Source: Erinaceus europaeus (lineage: Eukaryota; Chordata; Mammalia; Eulipotyphla; Erinaceidae). From it: a stretch of DNA of 64,000 bases. The notes beneath the pieces are model-generated. The model had not been told where the DNA came from and did no database searches. It was given only the letters and a program-made list of their open reading frames with translations. The stretch covers positions 40,143,375 through 40,207,374 of the forward strand of contig NC_080181.1 of NCBI RefSeq assembly GCF_950295315.1. Reading direction: 5' to 3'. The stretch's first letter is position 1. Each line of letters starts with the position of its first letter. The translations under genes and the position numbers were made by a program. Shown here in pieces: positions 55,460 to 64,000 of the stretch.

Positions 55460-55466
55460 TGGAATA

Positions 55467-55728
55467 TGTTGTTTTATCCAGGCTGGCTTCACGGGCGGTT
55501 AACAGAGATGACCAGAGACACACTGCTGGGCTGAGAACGCAGTTTAATCTTTATTCACGAACGGGCAAATCACCACACCATGTGCTTTTCTCCATCATCC
55601 TCTCTCCGCTGCTGCTGCTGGGACTCTGCCCGTCCTTAGCATAGGGGGCAGGGAGAAAGCAGGGCACGAAACTAGCAAGGGGCAAACCAGTTCTTCTCAG
55701 AGGTCAGGGGGAAGGGAATATACCAACA
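55467..55728 (-). mobile_element. ERV LTR, antisense (3' LTR)
   Basis: Termini TGTTG...CAACA on the minus strand. AATAAA lies in gaataaagattaaactgcg. Just upstream in the sense direction is a purine-rich tract (cagaagggggaa) as expected of a polypurine tract, which marks this as a 3' LTR. Short (262 bp). General layout is class II-like, but class is uncertain. Confidence 0.75.
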
Positions 55729-56272
55729 ATTCCCCCTTCTGTTTTTAACTAAATGACCACAGTATCAGGGGTGTGGGGTGAACAGAAACCTATATCGTAC
55801 AGGCATTTTCAAAAAAGAAACTGGCACAAACATGGAGAAACATGTAAGCAAGTAACAAGAACCAGTGTGCTGCCAAGGGAGGGCCTGAGGGGGCCATTTT
55901 TTTTTGCCTCTGTGGGCAAAACTTTATCAGCTTAAAAAAACATTTCCTGCCTCTGGGGGGCGTACTTGCCTCGACGGGCATTTTCTAGCATGGGGGTGGG
56001 GAACGGCCTAGAGTCCCAAAGGCAGCTGGCTGCAGCCAGTGTTTGAGAAATATAGCAGCACTTTTGCACTTTTGTGCAAAGTGTCTAAGGGTGTACCAGT
56101 GAGTCCAATAGGAGTACCAGTCAAAAGCAGATGTCCACGGAAGAATGCCAGGGGTTGGAGCGTTGTATGAGGAAGGTCCGCTGCCGGAATTCTGCTTTTC
56201 TGTAGAGAACTTGACAGCTGCAATTTACTTACTATGAAACAAACTTGTAACAGGTTAGAAGTTTATCACAAT
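55729..56272 (-). mobile_element. ERV internal 3' region (probable)
   Basis: Sequence upstream (minus sense) of the polypurine tract. Not matched elsewhere in the window and no convincing viral ORF; the short frames are broken. Assigned to the ERV by position only. It ends where L1 ORF2 homology begins abruptly. Confidence 0.5.
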
Positions 56273-58820
56273 TGAAATGGAACAATTCCTAGAAACATAT
56301 GCCCTTCCAAAACTGAACCAAGAAGAACTACAAAATCTAAATGCACTAATCACAGACAAAGAAACTGAAACCATTATTAAGAATCTCCCCAACAACAAAA
56401 CTCATGGACCAGACTGCTTCACAAATGAATTCTACAAAACTTTCAGGAAACAGTTAGCACCCATACTTCTTAAGCTATTCCATAAGATTGAAGAAACAGG
56501 AATACTCCCTTCCACCTTCTATGAAGCCTACATAACCCTGATACCAAAAGCTGATAGGGACAGAACAACAAAGGAAAACTTCAGACCAATATCTCTGATG
56601 AACATAGATGCCAAAATATTAAACAAGATCTTGGCCAACCGGATACAGCAACACATCAAAAAGATTGTTCATCATGACCAAGTGGGATTCATCCCAGGAA
56701 TGCAAGGCTGGTTCAACATCCATAAATCAATCAATGTCATTCATCACATCAATAAAAGCAAAGCCAAAAACCACATGATTATCTCAATAGATGCAGAGAA
56801 AGCCTTTGACAAAATCCAACACCCATTCATGCTCAAAACTCTACAAAAAATGGGAATAGATGGGAAATTCCTCAAGATAGTGGAGTCTATATATAGCAGA
56901 CCTACAGCCAATATCATACTCAATGGAGAGAAGCTGAAAGCATTCCCCCTCAGATCAGGGACTAGACAGGGCTGCCCACTGTCACCGTTACTCTTCAACA
57001 TAGTATTGGAAGTTCTTGCCATAGCAATCAGGCAAGAGAAAGAAATCAAAGGGATACAGATTGGAAGGGAAGAAGTCAAGCTCTCACTATTTGCAGATGA
57101 TAAGATAGTATACATAGAAAGACCTAAAGAATCCAGTAGAAAATTACTGGAAGTTGTTAGGCAATATAGCAAGGTATCAGGCTACAAAATCAATGTACAA
57201 AAATCAGTGGCATTTCTTTATGCAAACACTAAATCTGAAGAAGAAGACATCCAGAAATCACTCCCATTTACTGTTTCAGCAAAATCAATCAAATACCTAG
57301 GAATAAAGTTGACCAAAGAAGTGAAAGACTTGTATGCTGAAAACTATGAGTCGCTACTCAAGGAGATAGAAACTGATACCAAGAAATGGAAAGATATCCC
57401 ATGCTCATGGATTGGAAGAATAAATATCATCAAAATGAACATTCTCCCCAGAGCCATATACAAATTTAATGCAATACCCATCAAAGTTCCACCAAGCTTC
57501 TTTAAGAGAATAGAACAAACACTACAATCATTTATCTGGAACCTGAAAACACCTAGAATTGCCTAAACCATCCTAAGGAAAAGAAACAGAAATGGAGGCA
57601 TCACACTCCCAGACCTTAAACTATATTATAAAGCCATCATCATCAAAACAGCATGGTACTGGAACAAAAATAGGCACACTGACCAGTGGAACAGAATTGA
57701 AAGCCCAGAAGTAAATCCCAACACCTATGGGCATCTAATCTTTGATAAGGGGGCCCAAAGGATTAAATGGAAGAAGGAGGCTCTCTTCAATAAATGGTGC
57801 TGGGAAAACTGGGTTGAAACATGCAGAAGAATGAAATTGAACCACTTTATCTCACCAGAAACAAAAATCAACTCCAAATGGATCAAAGACCTAGATGTCA
57901 GACCAGAAACAATCAAATACTTAGAGGAAAACATTGGTAAAACACTTTCCCATCTACACCTCAAGGATATCTTTGATGAATCAAACCCAATTGCAAGGAA
58001 GACCAAAGCAGAAACAAACCAATGGGACTACATCAAATTGAAAAGCTTCTGCACATCCAAAGAAACTATTAAACAAACAGAGAGACCCCTCACAGAATGG
58101 GAGAAGATCTTCACATGCCAGACATCAGACAAGAAACTAATCACCAAAATATATAAAGAGCTCAGCAAACTCAGCCGCAAAAAAGCAAATGACCCCATCC
58201 AAAAATGGGCAGAGGAAATGAACAAAACATTCACCACAGAGGAGATCCAAAAGCCTAACAAACATATGAAAAACTGCTCTAGGTCACTGATTGTCAGAGA
58301 AATGCAAATTAAGACAACACTAAGATACCACCTCACTCCTGTAAGAATGGCATACATCAAAAAGGACAGCAGCAACAAATGCTGGAGAGGATGTGGGGAC
58401 AGAGGAACTCTTTTACATTGCTGGTGGGAATGTAAATTGGTACAGCCTCTGTGGAGAGCAGTCTGGAAAACTCTCAGAAGGCTAGACATGGACCTTCCAT
58501 ATGACCCAATAATTCCTCTCCTGGGGTTATACCCCAAGGACTCCATAACAACCAACCAAAAAGAGGTGTGTACTCCTATGTTCATAGCAGCACAATTCAT
58601 AATAGCTAAAACCTGGAAGCAACCCAGGTGCCCAACAACAGATGAATGGCTGAGAAAGCTGTGGTATATATACACAATGGAATACTATGCAGCTATCAAG
58701 AACAATGAACTCACCTTCTCTGACCCAGCTTGGACAGAGCTAGAAGGAATTATGTTAAGTGGACTAAGTCAGAAAGTTAAAGATGAGTATGGGATGATCC
58801 CACTCATCAACAGAAGCTGA
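56273..58820 (+). pseudogene. L1 ORF2 C-terminal two-thirds, one stop codon
   Basis: The frame is open for 848 codons apart from a single TAA at 57564-57566, where the related L1 reads AAA (Lys). RT blocks visible: [53 protein letters not shown] and the catalytic LFADDKIVY near 57090. The C-terminal cysteine-rich segment [18 protein letters not shown] and the [15 protein letters not shown] block follow, ending INRS. The endonuclease domain is missing through truncation. Very well preserved, so a recent copy. Confidence 0.95.
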
Positions 58821-60175
58821 CTTAGAAGATCTGAAAGGGAAACTAAAAGCAGGACCTGATCAAATTGTAAGTAGGGCACCAAAGTAAAAACCCAGTGGTG
58901 AGGGGTAGACATGTAGCTTCCTGGGCCAGTGGGGGGTGGGAATGGGCGGGAGGGATGGGTCACGGTCCTTTGGTGATGGGAATGGTGTTTATGTACACTC
59001 CTAGCAAAATGTAGACATATAAATCAGTAGTTAATTAATATGAGAGGGGGAAATCAATTGTATGTCTCAAAGGTTCTCAAAAGATAAACTGAATCTTTTT
59101 AATAGATAGGCTACGTGTTTGATATGCGGACTCTCTCAAAAGCCTAGACCAAGTAGATTAGAAGCTTCCAATAGCACAGCTATATACAAGATACTGGGTA
59201 CTGTCCAGCAAACCATAACAAAGGGACTTTTCAAAGTTAACCCAATTAACAAATAATGTGATGATAATATTAACTATTGATTGTCTTTTTGAACCCTAAG
59301 ACAGCAGGAACCTCACATCTTCACTATAGAGCCCCTACTTCCCCCAGTCCTGGCACCCTTGGATAGGGCTCACTTTCCCGTATGCTTCTCCCAATCCATA
59401 CCAAATAATATTGCATCCGCCGATCACAACCTAACCAAAGCAACGATTGCCATCTCAACATGCTTCACCTCAGTGTGTATCCAGAGACTTCACGTGTGGA
59501 ATGACAACCCTTCAGCTTCATTACTCGGGTGAGACCTTTCCTTTTATAGTACACTCTAATTTCATCTCAGGTAGTTCACTTTCTAACAAAGTCCCATAAC
59601 CTAGACATACACCAGTTTCTGTGAGAGAGAGCGTATGTGCACACGTATCCATAAACTACTGCAAAATATATACCTGAAAGCAGGATTACACTAGAGTTTG
59701 CAGTGAGTACCTCCCTAACACTTCCTCTCCACTATTCCAATCTTGGGATCCATGATTGCTCAACAAATTGTTTGGCTTTGTATGTTAACTCTCTTTTCAA
59801 TCACCAGGTTCCAGATGCCACCAGGATGCTGGCTAGGCTTCCCTGGATTGAAGACCCCACCAATGTGTCCTGGAGCTCAGCTTCCCCAGAGACACACCCT
59901 ACTAGGGAAAGAGAGAGGCAGACTGGGAGTATGGACCGACCAGTCAACGCCCATGTTCAGCGGGGAAGCAATTACAGAAGCCAGACCCTCTACCTTCTGC
60001 AACCCTCAATGACCCTGGGTCCATGCTCCCAGAGGGCTAGAGAATGGGAAGGCTAACATGGGAGAGGGTGGGTTATGGGGATTGGGTGGTGGGAATTGTG
60101 TGGAGTTGTACCCCTCCTACCTTATGCTTTTGTTCACTAATCCTTTCTTAAATTAAAAATTTAAATAAAAAAAAA
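58821..60175 (+). other. L1 3' UTR, short form
   Basis: About 1.35 kb. It carries the gcaccaaagtaaaa block soon after the stop, then an AT-rich middle and the terminal ~430 bp shared by every L1 3' end here. Within the last part is a 117-codon open frame (59703-60056) that recurs in other copies. Confidence 0.88.
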
Positions 60176-60224
60176 ATTAAAAAGACTTGGGAGTGCGAAG
60201 CAGGAAAGTCTTTTTAATGAAAAA
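60176..60224 (+). repeat. 49-bp stem-loop direct repeat, right copy
   Basis: Partner of 55411-55459, one mismatch (G for C at the fourteenth base). Follows the L1 A-tail directly and is itself followed by an A-run. Confidence 0.9.
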
Positions 60225-60735
60225 AAAAATTCTCCCAGTACATATTTCTTCCCAAGCAAAGGTTAAATTTAGATTTCATCTGAGACACTGCATCAACATT
60301 AAACACACAGAATAAGGCCCTGTTAATCAGGTATGCATTTATTAAAATCTCACCATGTCAGATTGACTCTGTGTCCTCTTAGGGCTATCTGACTTTATAG
60401 GTTATGACTGTGATTTCTCAGTATCTCTTTGTGCTTTCTTGCCTGTGAAGGAAATCACTGTCTAAAGCATACTGATGTGTCACTATCTGCATAAATAAGG
60501 CTCATGCCCATCCATTATTTCCATTTCCAAGGACCACCATAAGAGGTCATTATTATTATAAGTCAACCAAATAAACACCAAAAATTAGAAACGATAGGGG
60601 ACAGAATGATAGGCAGAGACATGAGAGATCGTGGATTGATTGAATGTCCTAAGAGGACATTTTATGTTTACAGATTCTCTCCTTAATTAGGAATTCAGAA
60701 AACTTCTGAATTATGAGCAGTTCATACCTTGAAAT
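60225..60735. other. No gene or recognised repeat
   Basis: About 510 bp with no supported feature. Confidence 0.5.
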
Positions 60736-60745
60736 AAGCTTTTTT

Positions 60746-61102
60746 TTTCCTCCAGGGTTATTGCTGGGGCTCAGTGTTGGCACTATGAATCATTTGTTTG
60801 TTTGTCTGTTTTGTTTTGTCTCCAGGTTATTGCTGGGTCTCAGTGCCTGCACTACGAATTCACTGCTACTAGAGGCCATTTTTCCTATTTTGTTGCCCTT
60901 ATTGTTATTGCTGTTGATGTTGGATAGGACAGAAAGAAATTGAGAAAGGAGGGTAAGACAAAGAGGAGGAGAGACAGACAGACACCTGTGGACCTGCTCC
61001 ACTGTTTTGTGAGGTGACCCCCTGCAGGTGGGGAGCCCAGGGGTCAAACAGGATCCTTATGCTGGCCACTGTGCTTAACCCACTGTGCCACCAACTGACC
61101 CC
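60746..61102 (-). mobile_element. Antisense type-A SINE with duplicated 3' module
   Basis: TSD AAATAAGCTTTTT around 60732-60745 and 61103-61115. Two reversed module copies stand in tandem (gggttattgctggggctcag at 60756; aggttattgctgggtctcag at 60824), separated by a TTTG-rich spacer. Then a short body, core and head. Confidence 0.9.
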
Positions 61103-61236
61103 AAAATAAGCTTTTTATGGGAAACTTTACAGGTTGGGAAGTTCCCAAGGACTGGCACTTGATTACTAGGCATCCATAGATATAGTCTAAAGGGGAGAAT
61201 TGCAAGAGAAAAAACGAGAGAGGAAGAAGCAGGATG

Positions 61237-61765
61237 GTGTGGTTTTTTTTTTTTTTTCCTTTTAAATTTTTATTTATAAAATGGAAATATTGACAAGACC
61301 ATAGGATAAGAGGGGTACAATTCCACACAATTCCTACCAGCAGAACTCCGTATCCCATCCCCTCCCCTGATAGCTTTCCTATTCTTTATCCCTCTGGGAG
61401 TATGGACCCATCCTGGGGTGCAGAAGGTGGAAGGTCTGGCTTCTGTAATTGCTTCTCCGCTGAACGTGGGTGTTGGCAGGTCGATCCATATGCCCAGCCT
61501 GTCTCTCTCTTTCCCTAGTGGGGCAGGACTCTGGGGAGGTAAGGCTCCAAGACACATGGTGGGGTTGTCTGCCCAGGGAAGTCAGTGGCATCATGGCAGC
61601 ATCTGGAATTTGGTGGCTGAAAGAGTTAAAATATAAAACAGAATAAATTGTTGACTAATTATGAACCTGAAGGCAAGAATATTGCAGTTGAATATTTGGG
61701 GGTCTCCATTTTAGAAAAAGGTAGCAGAGCTAGCAGGTCTAATTTAAGGCTTTTTTCTTATAATA
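61237..61765 (-). mobile_element. L1 3' end
   Basis: T-run tail, then the terminal UTR through gtttggtggctgaaagag-type sequence and into the start of the extra block (ttgcagttgaatatttgggg). Confidence 0.9.
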
Positions 61766-61829
61766 CATAGGTAGGACTCACAATTCTATCATTTGTCCTT
61801 TGCTAGACTGAAAGCAGGTGAAATTTATG

Positions 61830-62095
61830 CTATGGGAGTAGGACATATCCAGGACATACCATACCTGAACATTTGAATATGAGTCCCCAGGCCCCACCTG
61901 CAGGGAGGAAGAAGCTTCATGAGCACTGAAGCAGGATACAGGTGTCTCTCATTCTCTCTTCCTCTTTCTCTTGCCTTTTACTGCCCTACTTTTTTTTTCT
62001 GTCTCTATCAGAATTAAAAAAAAAAAATGCCAGGAACAGTGGCTTCATCATGCAAGCACTAATCTCTAGCTATAACCCTGGTGTAAAAAGAAAAG
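61830..62095 (+). mobile_element. Old type-B SINE with module
   Basis: Degraded head, ccacctgcagggaggaagaa core, CT body, A-run, module (tgccaggaacagtggcttca to ataaccctggtg). Confidence 0.8.
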
Positions 62096-62497
62096 AGAGA
62101 GAGAGTGAAAGGAAATAAATTTCCGCTACCATCTCTATGATGTGTTCATGAGGAAGCTAGCACACTACCTGGCAGATATCTGAAAACAACTTCTTGGCTC
62201 TGACATGCTATCATGGCAGCCTTATACTTTTCCTAAGTGTGTCGGTGATGACTGGGCCTTCAGGAAGCCCATCTGTAAGTTAGACATAAATGACACATAT
62301 CCACTTATTTAAAATCTTCACCCTCTAGTTACCGTAAATGGAAAATTATCACCAACTCAGAATAAATGCCTTCTGTGGTTCAGGTATTATTTTGAGACCT
62401 GGGAAAAGATAAAAAGTGGCACAAGATATAATTACCCTTTGATGAGATTTTTAAATTCTTATTGGAAGCATGATCTATGTAATAGAAAATAAAAATC
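62096..62497. other. No gene or recognised repeat
   Basis: About 400 bp, no supported feature. Confidence 0.5.
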
Positions 62498-62700
62498 TGG
62501 GGATGGTTGGTGGTGCACCTGGTTGAGCGCACATGTTAAAATGTGTAAGAACCTGAGTTCAAGCCCCTGGTCTCCACCTGTAGGAGGAAAGCTTTCTGAG
62601 TGGTGAAGCAGTGCTGTAGCCGTTTTTCTGTCTTCTTCTCTATCTTCCTCTTCCTCTCGGTTTCTGGCTGTATCTATCTAATATTAAATAAAGATAGTTT
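62498..62700 (+). mobile_element. Type-B SINE
   Basis: Head ggatggttggtggtgcacct, gagttcaagcccctgg B box, core, CT body and tail ATATTAAATAAAGATAG. Confidence 0.92.
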
Positions 62701-62896
62701 TTTTAAAAAGAAAGACCTAAATAATTTCAGACATGTAAGCCAATCACTTACTATCATCATCCTCATTAAATATCATATTATGTAAACTAAAAATGCAGCA
62801 TTTTGCTGTGAAATGTGAGCTTGTGGCTCAATTGCAATGGCTGCCACAAAGTAACCACTATTCTGTGCCCATGAAGACAGGTTGATAGTGCTGTTT

Positions 62897-63180
62897 TTTT
62901 AAAAACCTTTTTTTTTAATTTTTTTTATTTTCCCTTTTGTTGCCCTTGTTGTTTTTATTCTTATTATTGTTGTCATCATTGTTAGATAGGACAGAGAGAA
63001 ATGGAGAGAGGAGGGGAAGGCAGAGAGGGGGAGAGAAAGACACCTGCAGACTTGATTCACCGCCTGTGAAGGGACACCCCTGCAGTTGGGGAGCTGGGGG
63101 CTCAAACCCGGATCCTTACACTGGTCCTTGAGCTTCACACCACGTGCATTTAACGTGCTGTGCTACCCCCCAACTTCAAC
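62897..63180 (-). mobile_element. Antisense type-A SINE
   Basis: 11-bp TSD (TAGTGCTGTTT) at 62886-62896 and 63181-63191. Tail, TTGTTGCCC body, core, B box as gggctcaaacccggatcc and head. Confidence 0.94.
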
Positions 63181-63234
63181 TAGTGCTGTTTAACCACTGA
63201 AAAGAACTGAGTTTAGCACCAAGATGTCTTTCTT

Positions 63235-63566
63235 TTCTTTTTTATTTTACATGGTTGACAAGATTGTGTGATAAGAAGGCTACAATTCCACACAATCCAC
63301 ACCATCAGAGTTCCATAGCCCATCTCATTGGAAGCTTCCCTATTTTTTTTTTTTTTTTTGTCCATTTGGGAGTATGGACTCAGGATCATTATGGTATGCA
63401 AAAGGTGGAAGGTCTACTTTCTCCTCTGGACATGAACATTGGCAGGTCCATACACCCAGCCTGCTTCTATCTTTCCCTAGTGGGGCAGGACTCTGGGGAC
63501 ATGGGGTTCCAGGACACACTGGTGTGATCGTCTTCCCAGGGAAGTCAGGTTGGCATCATGGTAGCA
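63235..63566 (-). mobile_element. L1 3' end, older subfamily, 5'-truncated
   Basis: Perfect 17-bp TSD (ACCAAGATGTCTTTCTT) at 63218-63234 and 63567-63583. Terminal L1 UTR with an expanded T-run near 63343. Confidence 0.94.
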
Positions 63567-63583
63567 ACCAAGATGTCTTTCTT

Positions 63584-64000
63584 ACCTACTCCATATCCAA
63601 ACCAAGTGGGAATGGAAGCAAAAGTCATCAGCTGGAGCACCAAAATACCGTCTTTTTTTATATATATACAGAGAGAGAGCAATACGAATGTTATGGAATG
63701 TAGCTGAAATCTGTGGACATGAGAGTTTTTCAACGTGCATCTGTGAAGGAAATATCCATGCCACTGTCATTTCTTGTGTGAGAGAGGGAGGAGACGTCTC
63801 CTGGAGTAAGTCCATATTCCAGAGGAAAAGAAAGGGGACCTCCAAACTGAGCATACCAGTATATTCTTCTGCAAATCTGCAAACAGGTCTAATCATGTGT
63901 TCCCCACTGTGAGTACCGTGAGTGAGTGAAGTGAGGGAGGGGCACCATTACTCCAGATGTGGATATAGTCCTCAAGCACAGATCTCACAACCCCCCCAAC
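63584..64000. other. No gene; short (TA)n and (AG)n
   Basis: About 417 bp to the window end. A TATATATATACAGAGAGAGAG patch at 63659-63679. Nothing else recognised. Confidence 0.5.

Larger units (their letters stand above)
56273..60175 (+). mobile_element. 5'-truncated L1, young short-UTR lineage
   Basis: L1 identity begins at gaaatggaacaattcc, inside the RT-encoding part of ORF2, and continues to an A-rich tail at about 60152-60175. No L1-sized TSD flanks the L1 alone. The repeat after its tail matches sequence left of the ERV piece. Confidence 0.93.

Noticed and set aside
3428..62700. Many short ORFs reading like MV.HLVE.THY..QGPRFKPLVP or the reverse-strand DRTERNGERRGRQ type
   Set aside because: They recur only within SINE copies and are translations of the tRNA-derived head or the CT-rich body, not genes.

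Overview
This is mammalian intergenic or intronic DNA made almost entirely of retrotransposons. I could support no host protein-coding exon, no functional tRNA or rRNA gene, no CRISPR array and no bacterial feature. Three things point to a hedgehog (Erinaceidae, most likely Erinaceus europaeus). (i) Dozens of tRNA-derived SINEs match the insectivore/hedgehog ERI type. (ii) A young L1 lineage has its own 3' UTR, copied many times. (iii) Three pieces belong to a non-LTR retrotransposon whose reverse transcriptase is not L1, L2 or CR1. They fit Vingi, which is published as recently expanded in hedgehogs among mammals, with many internally deleted derivatives.

Layout. 1-4700: single-copy-like DNA with scattered SINEs. 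4720-7197: a 5'-truncated L1 on the minus strand with a perfect 17-bp target-site duplication (TSD). 7.2-19 kb: a SINE/L1 patchwork with a 189-bp Vingi derivative (7911-8099) and a solo LTR (15113-15554). 19375-19574: a 200-N assembly gap. 19.6-34.3 kb: more SINEs, older L1 3' ends and a few microsatellites. 34356-42190: a complete L1 on the minus strand (TSD, 3' UTR, decayed ORF2, nearly intact ORF1, promoter-like 5' UTR with a YY1-type start and two long monomers), carrying a nested SINE. 43.1-46.5 kb: stacked L1 3' ends, one split by a Vingi derivative. 47-55.4 kb: SINEs within SINEs, including a SINE split by a Vingi reverse-transcriptase fragment (51581-52404). 55411-60224: a composite block, an antisense ERV 3' end plus LTR joined directly to a sense L1, bounded by two copies of a 49-bp stem-loop repeat. 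60.2-64 kb: SINEs and L1 3' ends.

How the parts relate. SINEs and truncated L1s carry A-rich tails and 10-17 bp TSDs, as expected of L1-driven target-primed reverse transcription. The two Vingi pieces whose flanks can be read have 10-bp TSDs and no poly(A), as expected of a separate machinery. Nesting gives relative ages: older long-UTR L1s are interrupted by Vingi and SINEs, and younger short-UTR L1s are the most intact. Five local SINE labels are used: A (long body ending in CAA-rich sequence), B (shorter CT-rich body), C, D and E (older tRNA-like types). Mapping these to the published ERI-1/ERI-2 names needs a repeat library. All boundaries were read by eye and may be off by several bases unless a TSD is given.
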